A model generated the notes under the pieces. That model saw only the letters and a list, made by a program, of their open reading frames with translations. It was not told where the DNA came from and ran no database searches. 64,000 nucleotides of DNA, taken from NCBI GenBank assembly GCA_946902875.1, contig OX336349.1, forward strand, positions 15,647,891 to 15,711,890. Reading direction: 5' to 3'. Of the stretch, positions 29,330 through 40,439 are shown piece after piece. Made by a program: the position numbers and the translations under genes. This stretch comes from Nematopogon swammerdamellus (lineage: Eukaryota > Arthropoda > Insecta > Lepidoptera > Adelidae). How positions within the stretch are numbered: position 1 is the stretch's first letter; every line of letters begins with the position of its first letter.

Positions 29330-29401
29330 ACGTACGTAGTTACTGTCGGTGTGGGTATGCGTGCCCGGTACGAGTGTGAAGCCATGGAGGACAATTGACA
29401 G
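29330..29401 (+). other. Possible non-coding first exon ending at a splice donor
   Basis: Repeat-free sequence with GTGTGGGTATGCGTGCCCGG and GCCATGGAGGACAATTGACA ends at CAG followed by GTAAATAA (donor GT at 29402), a good donor context. The ATG in it opens only a 4-codon frame. It could be the 5' UTR exon of the plus-strand gene whose coding exon starts at 51321. That link is speculative and rests only on orientation, donor quality and the lack of repeats. Confidence 0.2.
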
Positions 29402-31749
29402 GTAAATAAACTCGTTTCCTAGACAATTAACTTTATCGATTATTTTAATGAGTTACATCACTAACTTTCCATTTCGCAACAAAGGTTCAGCGGTCGTTTC
29501 CACTGATTGGCATAATCATTACGTGTGTATATTTCTTCAATTATTTTTTTATTTTTTCAACAAACACATGTCATTTACTCATCAAGTTTGTAGAAATGAA
29601 ATAAAAAAATAAATAGTTTTTCTAAACACGATATTTATAAAATACTTGAAAATTAGTCTGAATAAAATAATGATATTTTGATTTTATTTATATGTCAGAA
29701 GAAAATGTTTACATTTACTTAAATACAACGTTACTTTATCAAACATAATAAATAAATAAGTCTGAATTGTGTACGGTTTGTTCACTTCTTTATAATTAAC
29801 ATTTACCCACAAAAAGTCACCCGAAATGTGTATCCCATACAAGTGGTTGGCTTGGCGCGCGCTTCATAGAAAAGAGATCAACGCCCAGGAAACCCACTGG
29901 CTCGTATATTTCTATGCAATATTTTATTGATGGACAAAATGAATGGAGGATTGCTTAATTGAAGGCTTGAATTGAAACACCTTTGATGATAAATTGTGTC
30001 AACTTAAACTTATTAATTTCAATTAAAACTTAATTTTCAGATAATAAATGTTCAGATTTTTTTTGCTGAAAATGTACAAGGCGGAGGAACGAAAAAAATG
30101 TTTATGACAGAATTAAACCCATTCTTTCATTTAGTTTATTCATATTTTATTGTAACAATTGCGTCTATCCTCAGTTCTAACGTGATGATGAAATTGAATG
30201 CACGCGATAACTTGGTATGATGATAGGCTCACTTCATTCAGGTACTAATCGTACCCGCGCGATTGCTTTTTGCTGCACACCCGCAAATTCACCCGATTTT
30301 TAAATAGCGCTGCGACAGGGCCTGTATGTATGTATGTATGCTACTTCCGGAGTTGTGCTAATTATGATAAAATTCTTCTCCTGTCTCGATAATTTTCACG
30401 TATCACTCAGCCATCTCAAAAAGTCAGCGATCGAAACAGTAAATAATGAAGCAGGTGTTAAAGCGGACAGATGAGAATTGTGTGAGGGTAGGTTGGGATG
30501 GTTTCTTGTAACATAGTAGGTATGAACTTCATATGAATGTATCACCTATGGTTAAGTAGGTATTCATATTTAGTGTGTTGGTTTAGTTAGTTTTGATGTT
30601 ACGTTATTCTTTCTCTTAGGTTAATTTTTTATTAATTATGTTTAAGCACGCACTTAATACTTGTGGTCTTTGCGAAATGAATGTAAGTACCTATTCCTTT
30701 TACGATGACTGTATGTTTTCCAAATATTAGAAAATAAAAAAAATAAAAATGTATGTTATTTTTTTATATATATTTTTCTACATATATCTAAAATTTATAG
30801 TTATTGCTATTTTTATTTATATAAGTGTGTACTTTATTTATTTATCTAACATTATTTATTTCATATCCTTATTACTTTGTACCCTGTTTTTAATGTAAAA
30901 TTGTTTTTTTTATGTAATTTGAGTTCATGTGGTTAAGCTAGTTTGTACGCGACAAAAGTTAAATCTACCATGCCCGATACGGGAATGTACCCAGTGAGCA
31001 TGGTAGGGAATAGTATGCAATAAGACTGTACTGTACCTGTGTATAACACTATAAGCATTATGTACGATTGTCGAGCAATTAATTTATTTCTATTTCTATT
31101 TCCATTACTTGTATTAAAAAAATATTGCATTGCATTTAATTCGCCTTTTGTGTTCCATGTTTTATATGGTTTACTTACAATAAAGTATATTTTATTTGAT
31201 ATTTTGACTAGCAAATACTTTTGTCTCGTACTGTATACGTGACAATGTTTTGGGTATTGTATTGTTGCGATTTTGGGGTTAGTGCGAAAATGCGCTCCTT
31301 TAATTTTGAAAGCAGCCGTTCCATACCACTGACGGCCGGGGCATATCCACTGACAGATAGACTGATAATTTTAAAGAAGCCTATGACGTGGGGGTCACTA
31401 ATTAGAAAATGTGAAATTAAAGTGGTCTTTACTGCCGCCGCAAGCGCTACCGTAGGCCGGCATATGTGCCAGAAGGCGGTCCAGTCCAATAACTATATGC
31501 GAATGACCGGCGCCAGTAATATTACACAATGCTCTAAAAACGTTAAAAAAACCGGTTGTTCGTTCGCGTGGTCCACTAGCAGTGTTCCGTGGAGCATGTT
31601 ATTTTATTTCATACTAATTTTCTTTACGTGTAGAAGAGAGGTTTGACATTAAACAGATTCATTGGTACAAACTATAAAAAACTACATTACAAATAAACGT
31701 CCTGACCTGACTGACTGACAGACAACGCACAGACTACACCGGTGGGTGT
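29402..31749. other. No gene recognised, AT-rich
   Basis: Long AT-rich stretch with TATGTATG runs near 30325-30340 and few recognisable repeats. A 141-codon plus frame at 31221-31646 has no convincing domain; its CCGTAGGCCGGCATATGTGC segment looks repeat-derived. Nothing is supportable as a gene. Confidence 0.45.
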
Positions 31750-32130
31750 TAGCGTGATATTTTGCATAGGAGTTCCTTATATGTAGGTGAACACTAAGGA
31801 GGGGGTTAAATAAGGGATGGAAGTTCGTCATTTTTGAAGTTAGAAATATGAAAATTGGTGTTAGGTTTCTGTTTACAAATAAAAGTATGTTGTTTTCGCG
31901 TTTTTTGGAAATTCGTCGTAAAATAAGGTTGTATAGTTTTTATGGGAAGTGAGTCACTGTTAATGGTAGAGATACGGAAATTGGTTTTTAGGCATTTATA
32001 TAAATAAAAGTCAGTATTATCAGCGTTTTGAGAAATTCTTCCCCGAAGAGGGAGGGATGGAGGAAGGGAAGCGGGGAGAGAGAGAGATAATATATTGCGC
32101 TGAATATAAGCCGCGGGCAAAAAGCTAGTA
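31750..32130 (+). mobile_element. Helitron-like 3' end
   Basis: 'TGATATTTTGCATAGGAGTT', 'GGGTTAAATAAGGGATGGAA', repeated 'ATGAAAATTGGTGTTAGG' and 'GAAATTGGTTTTTAGGCA' blocks, a GGGAGGGATGGAGGAAGGGA purine tract, and the end AGCCGCGGGCAAAAAGCTAG + TATTA. The GC hairpin followed by CTAGT resembles Helitron 3' termini. It is non-coding. Confidence 0.5.
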
Positions 32131-32267
32131 TTACATAAAATAATGACAATAATGACGATAGTATGAAAATAATCGTCAAAATTATACAATTGAATTGTAA
32201 TGTTTACCATTTTTCGCTTTATTTCTTACCAAAATTAATATTAAATTCGATTAAAATATGATCATCA

Positions 32268-32684
32268 TTTTAGGGTTCCGTATCCGTCGTACGGGACCCT
32301 ATTACTAAGCCTACGCCGTCTGTCAGTCTGTCTGTCTATCTGTCTGTCTGTCTGTCCGTCTGTCCGAGGGCTGTATCTTTTGGATCGTAATAGGTAGCCC
32401 GTTGAAATTTTCACAGAATATGTGTTATTATTGCCGGTATAACAACAAATAAGTACTAAAAATAAAAAAGTAAAAATTTCATGGGGTCCCCATATAAGAA
32501 ACTAAAAAGTGTATGCGCGCCATCTACCGAAAAGAGTATAAAGCATTTTAACTAATCATGAATTTTAAGAATATGAAGCATTTCATAAAACACGCCATAG
32601 ATGGCGTGAGTGGCGCTGACCATGACATGGCGATACGGAACCCTCGGTGCGCAAGTTCGACTCGCACTTGGCCCGTTTTTTTCA
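32268..32684 (-). repeat. M1 interspersed element, near complete
   Basis: Same order as 5906-6343: TTTTAGGGTTCCGTATCCGT, ACTAAGCCTACGCCGTCTGT, a GTCT tract, GGATCGTAATAGGTAGCCCG, TTTTCACAGAATATGTG, GTGTATGCGCGCCATCTACC, CACGCCATAGATGGCGTGAG, CGACTCGCACTTGGCCCG. It contains the inverted pair CGCCATAGATGGCG. Confidence 0.8.
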
Positions 32685-33104
32685 AATGTATTCGACAAGT
32701 ATTATGACCTAGTCGCGTTCGGCACTCACAAGAGGAGAAGAAAGTTTTGTGGAGGTAAGACCAAAGAGCTCTCTAGCAGAGAGCGCATTTTAGCCGATAC
32801 AACCTAGATTCTACAAAGGAAGGATGATCGCCGAATCACAGCCATGATCAAATAAATTGATCTTCAATATTACAAATTGTAGAATTTATATTAATAAAAT
32901 ATATATTAATGTACTTAATCTTGTTATTTGTCTCAGTGTACTTAATGAAATGAAATGAAAACATTTTATTCATTGCACAACACAAAAAGTTTACAAAATG
33001 CATACTGACCTAAACGAATTCTCTACTCATACCCTACCTCAGAGACAAAACTAAAATATAACAGGTGCCTTTGTGAGTACAGTCAGTATAGTTAACACGT
33101 AGAC
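32685..33104. other. LINE tail remnant and unassigned sequence
   Basis: 32942-33010 has (ATGAA)n then AACATTTTATTCATTGCACA, like reversed LINE 3' ends. Otherwise there are no recognised features. Confidence 0.4.
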
Positions 33105-33405
33105 TGTCACCATACAACGATTTTTGTTTTAGCGTACCCCATGACTTTTATCCAGAATCTATCGATATCCAAAGTCAAGTTGAAAATGCGGCACTGATTA
33201 TAATTGTGGAAATATGTATTCAAGGAAATATTGGGTATGGGACGGCGCTCGCAAAGTATATCGCTTATAGTAAAAAAAAAACCGCATCCAAATCTGCTCA
33301 TCCGTTTGGGTGCTACGGTGCAACAGATAGACACACAGATATACAGACAGACGGAGGAGTCAAACTTATACCGCCCCTCCTTTTGCGTCGGGAGTTAAAA
33401 ATATG
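33105..33405 (+). repeat. Dispersed repeat ending in GTCGGGAGTTAAAA
   Basis: TAGCGTACCCCATGACTTTT, AGAATCTATCGATATCCAAA, ACCGCATCCAAATCTGCTC, GACAGACGGAGGAG and TTTTGCGTCGGGAGTTAAAA are the reverse family of 2255-2480. It is non-coding; the open frames through it are shared by chance. Confidence 0.55.
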
Positions 33406-33747
33406 GCATGACAGAAATGCGATTTTAAAATGAAGCAATTTAGAATGGCCCTAATGACCAATGATTGACACAAATAGGTCGTAAGTACTATTAGTACCTA
33501 CATAATAGACGAACGGCGAGCTCGAAATTTTGCTATCAAATAGTTTAGCCCACAGAACTACAAATCGACTGTTTTCTATGCAGAGGTTACGAATGTGGTT
33601 CATGTGCTGATCAATAATTCTTTTCACTATGAAAAATTTTTATTGCTCCAAAAACTATTTACAGGGACAAATAATATAATATTTACACGGTGCGCAAAGG
33701 CATAGTAAAAGACTCGAATATGAGAATTGAAAATAAAAAAATGAAAA
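33406..33747. other. LINE tail remnant, no gene
   Basis: TTTTTATTGCTCCAAAAACT (33638-33660) is a reversed LINE 3' end motif. Nothing else was recognised. Confidence 0.4.
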
Positions 33748-34015
33748 ATACATATACATACATACATACCACACGCTGTATATTGACAATCGGGTTAAGC
33801 AGAGTAATCGGTGTTGTGCTGCAAGTACTCTTGTAAATTACAGCACAAAACCGACCACCACGCTTAGCACAACTATAACACAAGATAACTCTATTCAAGC
33901 AGCAAGTAAGGCACGAAGTGGAAGGACCGCACCAAGGTGAGAGGTGGCTAACCTGCCGCCCTTTAGCACGGAACCTTGCCCTTATCCCTTAGTCGCCTTT
34001 TACCACATGCACAAG
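33748..34015 (-). repeat. S2 SINE copy with TATG tail
   Basis: Minus-strand copy: CATACATACATACC (tail), CACGCTGTATATTGACAATC, GCAGAGTAATCGGTGTTGTG, GCACCAAGGTGAGAGGTGGC, GCCGCCCTTTAGCACGG, CCCTTAGTCGCCTTTTACCA. A 20-bp class duplication around 'AAATTACAGCACAAAACCGA' distinguishes it slightly from 41229. Confidence 0.82.
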
Positions 34016-34681
34016 ACAAATTATTAAAAACTTAACAATCTTGAAATGTTTTTAATTGCATCTAGTTTACCTCACAGAGCGTTCCTCGAACAACGCTAAG
34101 TAGCGGCATTTCAGAAAATTGACATCTATTAAATAACATTCCCGGAATTGTAAAATGTTTCCTCTTTGTTTGAAATTCATATTACAGGATACTTCGCAAG
34201 AATTATCTTCCCACAAATACGCTCGTGCTCACATACTCTTGTACTTATTGAGAATACAATATGCATCCAACATATTTGTATCCGTTCCGAGTTATGTCAA
34301 ACCGCAAACTATTTATATACAAGATAGATTAGTTAGAAATTATGAGTTATTATTTAATGTTTACCCAGTGAACAAGATGATAGACTAGTCGCTTATGTAT
34401 ATAAATGTATTTTTTATTTTAAACTTCAATATTGTTTTTTTTATTTATAATAGGCTCGTTGCTTATGTTGTATTGTTGAGTAATTGTATTACTAATATAG
34501 TGTTATGAGAATTCTGTAGGTAAATTTTAGAGTAAATAGCATATTAAAACAAATGAACCGTTTCATTAGCTAATAGCTGCATTTTACATTTTTCAATACA
34601 TTACATTGAAAACTATATTGACAAAATGTATGCACAGAAAATACAATTTCTTAATGTTATCGAAAATTATCACAGGTCGTT
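34016..34681. other. No gene recognised
   Basis: AT-rich. A 77-codon frame at 34155-34388 has no recognisable feature. Confidence 0.4.
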
Positions 34682-35065
34682 ATTTCCTCCCAGTTCATTT
34701 TAGCCGGCGCATCCAAACATGGAAGCGCTGACATGGCACCTAGTTCACCAAGGTGTTAGGGCTGACACGCCGGGTGTAGTTGGTAAGGTTGCCAGACGTC
34801 AGGAATTTCCGGGATCGTCCCGTTGTTTGTTGTTATGCATGCCGTGTCCAGAAATTTAATAAATGTGTCCCAGAAATGTCCCAGACAAACGCTCTTTCTT
34901 GATCAAGATAACGGCAATGTAAAAAATATTGATAATGTTAGCTAATGACGTTTCATTCTAAATTTTTCCCGAAAATCAAAACGATAAGCCGAAAGGTCCC
35001 GGAAAAAGTGATTTGACATTTGACAACCCTAGTTGTAGGCGATGGCAGCCAGCCGTGTCAGGTCA
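34682..35065 (+). repeat. S1-family SINE 3' half split by an insertion
   Basis: SINE parts are 34682-34783 (TTCATTTTAGCCGGCG, GCTGACATGGCACCTAGTTC, AGGTGTTAGGGCTGAC) and 35030-35065 (GTAGGCGATGGCAGCCAGCC, GTGTCAGG). The part between is a small non-coding insertion. Confidence 0.7.
34784..35029. mobile_element. Small MITE-like insertion, about 246 bp
   Basis: Ends are TAAGGTTGCCAGAC on the left and ATTTGACAACCCT on the right (inverted match to AGGGTTGTCAAAT). A TAGTTG repeat flanks both sides (34777-34782 and 35030-35035). The ends resemble hAT-type termini, but the TSD is short and uncertain. Interior: CCCAGAAATGTCCCAGACAA, no coding capacity. Confidence 0.5.
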
Positions 35066-35744
35066 GGTTAGACAAAATACAAATTATTCAACAGACGAGT
35101 ATCATTGCTATATTATGATGATAAACATAACGAAGGTGATTTAATGCGCTGCAGTTTTTGTTGGCTAACCTTTCTATTAACCTATGCCGTAAGCTTGTAT
35201 CCTTTAAGTGCTCACTGATGATTCTCAGATGTCATTAGTTTAACAAATCGAATACACTTTATTCTTACTGTGTTACAAATGATCGCACTCGTTTGCAAAC
35301 GAACTCGATATATTTAGAGCTGAAAAAGTGGGGATATGTTAGTAATATGATCGCCAACTTCAGATCAGAATACTACTTCGTCTAGGCGAGATAATATTAA
35401 TATCTTAGTAATTCATAGAGGTAAATTCTATTAGATGAAATCTGAACCTAGAAAATGGCGTACCCTTGTTCAAATTTGAGAGTGTGTGTGTGTGTGCGAT
35501 GTTCATGTGCGTGGATAACTTATTGCGATGAAAATCATACCTAGAAAAATAAAAAAACACATATCTAATGTTATAAATTGGATAAACAAGTAGATTAATT
35601 ACTGACGAAGACACGATAATACTTACGTGAAAATTCGCAATTCCCACTTTATATATTATATCTAAATATTACGCAACAAATCTATATGCCTTCTTTGAAA
35701 CAATGATAATATAACAGGCTTCAGTTTAAAAATAATAATACATA
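35066..35744. other. No gene recognised
   Basis: AT-rich with a (GT)n run near 35482-35496. No gene was seen. Confidence 0.4.
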
Positions 35745-36033
35745 GAAATTCAAATTCAAAGAAATTCAAATTCTTTATTTTCAAAAAAACACACAAAGAA
35801 AAAACACAAAACTAGGTTACTACAGTACACGAATAAAATTATTCCAAACAAACATGTAAGACTTAAATAAAAACAATAAAAAAACAATACAGACCTAACC
35901 CTGCATTTTCTTGGTCCTATCACCTAAACTAGCCCGAAGGCTGTATCATAGGTAGACAGTATGTAAATAGTTAATTATTTATAGAGGGTTACTCGTCGTT
36001 AATAATTTATATATCTGTGTGTTTGTGCGTGTG

Positions 36034-36036
<3 letters not shown>

Positions 36037-36070
<34 letters not shown>
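36037..36070. repeat. (GT)n microsatellite
   Basis: About 17 uninterrupted GT repeats within the 3' UTR of the long LINE, flanked by further GTGAGGGTGTG variants. Confidence 0.9.
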
Positions 36071-36073
<3 letters not shown>

Positions 36074-36150
36074 AATGGGAGAGGGTGTGTTTGAGGGTGT
36101 GTATGTGTATGTTTGGTGTCTGCTTGCATATCTTGTTGTCACCTGTATCA

Positions 36151-36688
36151 TTATCGTAATATGTCTAGGATGTCTTCAGTTGCTTCGTAATCTTTATCTA
36201 AAAGCCATGCCTTTACTGTTTTTACTAGAGCGGGTGGTCGTAAGAGTGAGATTTTGTGCACTTTGTCTGCTTTATTATAAACTAGAGGCGCTAGAAACTG
36301 CCTGAAATGCTGAGCGAATGAAGTGGTGCAACGAGGAACTGGCAGCTGACGTGTTTGCCGGGTGGTGCGTGCTGTCGTTCGTTGCGAGAAGTTATCTACT
36401 TGAGAAATGCTATGAATCCATTTCAAAATTCTCTGTATATACAGCTGACGAACACTCAACACCTCAGCTTCAGTTAGTAGCTCGTGTGTACTATGGCGAA
36501 ATGGTTTTTTAAAGAGAACTTTTAAAATAGCTCGCTGTGATCGCTCAACCTGAATTAAGTGAGTTTTTGCTGCACCTCCCCAGGCTAGAATACAGTAAGT
36601 AATTATAGATTCCGCTAGTGAAAAGTATGTTGTCTTTAGGAGGTGCTTGTGTGCAATATTTCTCAGGTCCTTGAACACATATATTAGC
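36151..36688 (-). pseudogene. C-terminal part of the LINE reverse-transcriptase ORF
   Basis: About 175 codons with FKDLRNIAHKHLLKTTYFSL, AESIITYCILAWGGAAKTHL, 'QVERSQRAILKVLFKKP' and SVRQLYIQRIL, ending at a stop after DILDILR. The 'YCILAWGG...Q.ERSQRAILK' block is the usual region C-terminal to the palm/thumb in CR1/Jockey-type ORF2. It is in the same orientation as, and once contiguous with, 37651-38984; the hAT insertion at 36697 separates them. The frame itself is intact over this stretch. Confidence 0.8.
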
Positions 36689-36696
36689 TTTCTAAC

Positions 36697-37650
36697 CAGT
36701 GGCGGCTGGTGACTTCAGTGACCGGTAGTGCGCTAAGTACCTACCTAGGTACTTAAATACCAAATTTCCCAACAAATTCCCGTCATGTTATTTTAAGATA
36801 GGGACTTCCGAGTTTTTTAAACGCCTGCATTTTATTATGTACGTATATACCTAGTATGAATATTCTCAAGACACTCAATGAGTTGCAAAAAACAAAAAAC
36901 AAAATCCAAACAAGTTTTTTAACAAATTTTTAGTACCTTTATGAACACACCCATAGACCACAACACTAACTGCAGCTTTCAAAAAGAAAACAGCAGTAAT
37001 GTCCCAAAAATACTTAAAAAAATATTTAAAAATAAAAGCATTTGAAAAGTAGGAATTGAACCCGGGATCACCTGATTGTAAAGCCTTACCTTTAACCAAC
37101 GCTTAGGCAAATATCGGCGCCACTTAATTCCAGTATCACGTGACAGAAAGCACAAAACCTAACCATATCCCAATTTAAATATTCGCGCGCTAACGGGTAT
37201 GTGACATCACATGACAACGCGCTGAATATAGCTAGGCAGACGGACTCGTGCAAAACGAATCGCTCGCGACGTGTCACACGCGCGGCTATTCACGTTATAG
37301 CGTCCTTGTGTGGCGCTCGTGCGCCGCACGCAGAACTCCATTTCGGCCCATACTGTTTCTATGAAGTATCTTTTGTCTCACGCGCCAGCGGTGTTTTGCC
37401 GATCCCCATACATTCAGTATGGGGACCCGCGTGCGTTACTCGATTCCGCACGGGGCGCGCGTTTAAACGCTAAAAAGTGCCTTGTGAACTATAAAATAAG
37501 GTCTAATTCACATTCGTGTTTATTTGGAGTACGATCATTATGGTTTTAATGAAGGTATGTTGTAAGATATTATTTATTTTGAGTGAAGTGAAGACTTCTC
37601 GTGGTATGGTAGTGCGGCGCACGAGCGCACTTTAGGACCAGCCGCCAGTG
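36697..37650. mobile_element. Non-autonomous hAT element, 954 bp, exact 8-bp TSD
   Basis: Flanked by exact direct repeats TTTCTAAC (36689-36696 and 37651-37658). The ends are CAGTGGCGGCTGGT and ACCAGCCGCCAGTG, inverted with one mismatch. There is no transposase frame. The interior holds AT-rich DNA, a reversed tRNA-like segment (37040-37110) and a GC-rich half (37240-37480). It inserted into the RT ORF of the long LINE, so it is younger than that element. Confidence 0.9.
37040..37110 (-). other. tRNA-like segment (probable SINE head) inside the hAT element
   Basis: On the minus strand: TGCCTAAGCGTTGGTTAAAG, GTAAGGCTTTACAATCAGGT, then GATCCCGGGTTCAATTCC, a good B-box-like region, followed by AT-rich DNA. 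The A box is poor and an acceptor stem was not found, so a functional tRNA gene is unlikely; a tRNA-derived SINE head is more plausible. Confidence 0.4.
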
Positions 37651-38984
37651 TTTCTAACCCTTTTCGATAGATTTTTCAGATGCAACTCCCAGCTTAGTTT
37701 ATGGTCCAGGATTACCCCAAGGTAAGTAATATTTTTGACCTGTTTTATACCTTGGCAGCCACAGCTGGAGCCATGTGAGCCCGTCAAGCTGTTACAGGTG
37801 TGCATTTTAAGGAGTACGTCTTCGGCTGGCTGGCCAGCCTCTGTGATGCTGAAACAGATGTGGTTCGATTTTCTAACATTAAGTGTAAGTAGGTGGCTGT
37901 CCAGCCAGCTTTTGACATCTCTCAGGCAAGATTCCGCCCTCTCACACGCCTCCAACCAGGACTGCCCTGTGACTAGAAGGACCGTGTCGTCCGCATAAGT
38001 AATTATTTTACAATTTTGAAGGTTTAGTTTGACTAGTCCATTAATATATATTATAAATAAAATAGGTCCCAGGACGCTGCCTTGTGGCACACTAAATTCT
38101 ATTTCTGTTTGAGAACTGCTATATGCACCTATTCTGAGAGCCTGAGTGCGATGGGTGAGATAGCTCTTGAACCAGCTGAGTGGAAGACCTCTCATACCTA
38201 GATTTTCTAGCTTAGCGAGTAATATTGGTATCGAAACTGTATCAAAGGCCTTAGCCAAGTCCAAGAAAATCCCAACGCATCGCACTCCTTTGTCCAAGTT
38301 GCCAGTAATGTGATCTGTTAATAGGGATACAGCGTCTTCCGTAGATTTTTTTGCCTGAAAGCCAAACTGGTGATTTGCTATAAGTTTATGACGTTCCAAG
38401 TAGTCATTCAATCTTCTTTTCATAATTTTTTCTAAGATTTTAGACATAGTAGTGAGTAAGGATATAGGTCTATAGTTGGATACGTCCTTTTTGTCTCCTT
38501 TTTTTAGAATAGGTATGACTATTGCATTTTTAAACGCAGAAGGGAATGTTCCTGTCATTAGACTGAGGTTTGCTATGTGAGTTACGGGCTCTAACAGTTG
38601 GTTTTTTAGTTTTTTAATAAATGTAACTGTTATTTCATCCCACCCGGGAGCGCTGTCACTTCTAAGTTCGTTAATTATTTTACCTACTTCTTCCGGATCC
38701 GTTGGTCTCGCATAAAATGAGTGATTGCAATGGTCAGTGTCCTTCAGACCCTTCAACAAATCAGCTTCTGATCTTTGGAGTTTACCTTGTATGTCCTCGG
38801 CCAGTTTTTTGCCTACGTTCGTGAAGTAGGTATTAGCTAGATTAACTGCTTCTTCCTCATTGACACCCACTTGTAGCAGTTGAGCAGCATCGTTTCCCTT
38901 TTTTTTGGTTAAGTGCGCGGCCTCTTTAATTATTTTCCATACATGTTTCTTATCATGCTTGTGCTCCTCGATGCTACCACCCAT
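37651..38984 (-). pseudogene. Reverse transcriptase domain of the long LINE
   Basis: About 445 open codons with the standard RT motifs in order: 'NYRPISLLTTMSKILEK' (about residues 164-180), 'HQFGFQAKKSTEDAV', motif A FLDLAKAFDTV (about 240-250), motif B SVPQGSVLGPILFIIYING (about 299-317), motif C YADDTVLL with the catalytic Asp pair (about 331-338) and YLGVILDHKLSW. This is the RNA-directed DNA polymerase of a CR1/Jockey-like LINE. The frame begins MGGSIEEHKHDKK without the upstream endonuclease, so it is 5'-truncated. Its natural continuation is cut off at the hAT insertion, where the last residues (NTGGWS) are read from the transposon. A long, frame-intact RT suggests fairly recent arrival. 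Confidence 0.85.
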
Positions 38985-39499
38985 AAAAAGCTATGATATG
39001 TATGATAGATAATACATAGGTATGTATTATTAATTTTATAGTGTATTTATATACACAACACACATTATTAAAATAAAACTATTAATTGTACCATTTACCG
39101 CTGGAAGAATATGTTTTCTGGACTCCTTTCGGTCCCACTTCCACAATTAGGTACCGCGTACCCACCCATCATTTGGCTCACATCGATACAAATTTAATAC
39201 AATAGAATTCATTACAATTTCAGCTCTATTTTCTTTAATAAAAAGCAAAATTCTACACTGGCACCTGTCCCTAAATTTGGGGGCAGCGAGAAATTTGCGT
39301 CTCGTATTTGTATAAAAAAAATTACGCTAGACTAACGCTAGCTAACTTGTCTCTTTCGCACTAGGGGCAAATTTCCCTCTCTATAGCCTTCTTGCTCTTT
39401 GATTAGTAAGAAGCTCGTTCGCTTGTGTGCCAATATGCGTGTTTTGTTTTCCTTGAGTAAAAAAATCCGTTTGTCCTTCTGACTGAATAAGTGAATCCT
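38985..39499. other. No gene recognised
   Basis: AT-rich; a 145-codon minus frame (39338-39775) is antisense to the captured RT fragment that follows and is not a gene. Confidence 0.4.
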
Positions 39500-39505
39500 C
39501 ATTTG

Positions 39506-40422
39506 AGGAGTGAGGGAACAAAAGGGCACACGTCCAAATTTGACATCTGTCGACCGCGTTTGGGACCGAGGCCTCCTATGCAAGCTTCCGTCCTTCGGCA
39601 TTCCACCCAAACTCTGTACCTCGATCGCCAGCTTTTTGGCGGGTCGTTCCATCTTCGTTACCATCGATGGCTCGAAATCGGACGACTTTCCAATCAACGC
39701 TGGTGTTCCGCAGGGCTCTGTGCTGTCGCCTACGCTTTTCTTAATATTTATAAACGATCTACTGTCCTTGGGCATGATACACAGCTATGCAGACGACAGC
39801 ACGGAGCACGAGGGCTATGTTAAAGACTGGAAGAGTAGAGATTCGCGGCACAGGGAGGCTCAACGTTCAGTTGCTGATAAGGTAGATAACGTTCTCGGAA
39901 AAGTAGCTCTATGGGGCCAGGAGAACCTTGTCGCCTTCAACATTAGTAAGACTCAGTGCTGCGCATTATCTGCTAAGGTCGATCCCTTTCCTTTCCAAGC
40001 TAGTTTCCAAGGTAGCGTCGTACCTGTCCCGGAGCACCTGGACCTCCTGGGCACCACTATATCCAAAGACGTGGGTTTCCGGCAACTAATCGAGCCTAAG
40101 GCCAAAAACTGCATCCAGAAAATTGGGAATACTTTTCCGCAATCGGCGGTTCTTCTCACCGGCACAACTATTCCCGTTGTACAAAACACAGATTAGGCCG
40201 GTGAATGTCAAATCAAAAAGGCACATGTCCGTAGATATTTTTTTTTTCTTTCGAATTATAAGCAAAATAAAAAAAATAAAAAGTGCATTTGACCTAGTTT
40301 TTGGAATAGATGAGTAAAAAAAAATCGTTACTAAATAACTAAGGGCCATTGAGATAAACGTTTTTTGCAGTTTCTGAAAATTTTTAAAGTCAGGACATGG
40401 GAGCTTTTGTTCCCTCACTCCT
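39506..40422. mobile_element. TIR element, 917 bp, carrying an internal RT fragment
   Basis: Terminal inverted repeats AGGAGTGAGGGAACAAAAG (39506-39524) and its exact reverse complement (40404-40422), with CATTTG on both outer sides (39500-39505 and 40423-40428). Depending on where the TIR begins, the duplicated flank can be read as CCTCATTTG. Inside is a reverse-transcriptase fragment truncated at both ends and without poly(A). The superfamily is undetermined. Confidence 0.7.
39545..40203 (+). pseudogene. Reverse-transcriptase fragment inside the TIR element
   Basis: About 215 codons matching the middle of the CR1/Jockey-like ORF: 'DRVWDRGLLCKLPSFGIPPK', GVPQGSVLSPTLFLIFIND (motif B), YADDS (motif C), 'ALWGQENLVAFNISKTQCC', and 'LDLLGTTISKDVGF'. 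A frameshift near 40123 moves the reading to a frame with FFSPAQLFPLYKTQIRPV. Homology stops abruptly at about 40203, before the HLW...RRAIRL region present in the copy at 61400, and starts abruptly just after motif A would be expected. The fragment therefore lacks its natural 3' end. Confidence 0.75.
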
Positions 40423-40439
40423 CATTTGTTTTACATAGT

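Larger units (their letters stand above)
35745..38984 (-). mobile_element. Long non-LTR retrotransposon (CR1/Jockey-like), split by a hAT element
   Basis: The largest retroelement in the window. On the minus strand it runs from the RT ORF (38984 downward), across the hAT insertion (36697-37650), to the C-terminal region (36688-36151). It then crosses a 3' UTR with a (GT)n tract and ends in a tail near 35745-35775 (AAATTCAAATTCTTTATTTT). Removing the hAT element and one TSD joins the two coding parts. The 5' region (endonuclease) is absent, so the element is 5'-truncated. Reverse transcription at a nicked target site is the known mechanism for this class. Confidence 0.8.

Noticed and set aside
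31221..31646. 141-codon ORF with a KPMTWGSLIRKCE peptide, faintly like an enzyme C-terminus
   Set aside because: The resemblance covers about a dozen residues only. There are no other motifs, no splice context, and part of it looks repeat-derived.
35745..38984. Retrovirus or endogenous viral insertion
   Set aside because: The RT has non-LTR (CR1/Jockey-like) motifs and an untemplated-type tail. There are no LTRs, protease, integrase or envelope.
38600..39823. 145-codon minus ORF at 39338-39775
   Set aside because: It overlaps the RT fragment in antisense and has no features of its own.
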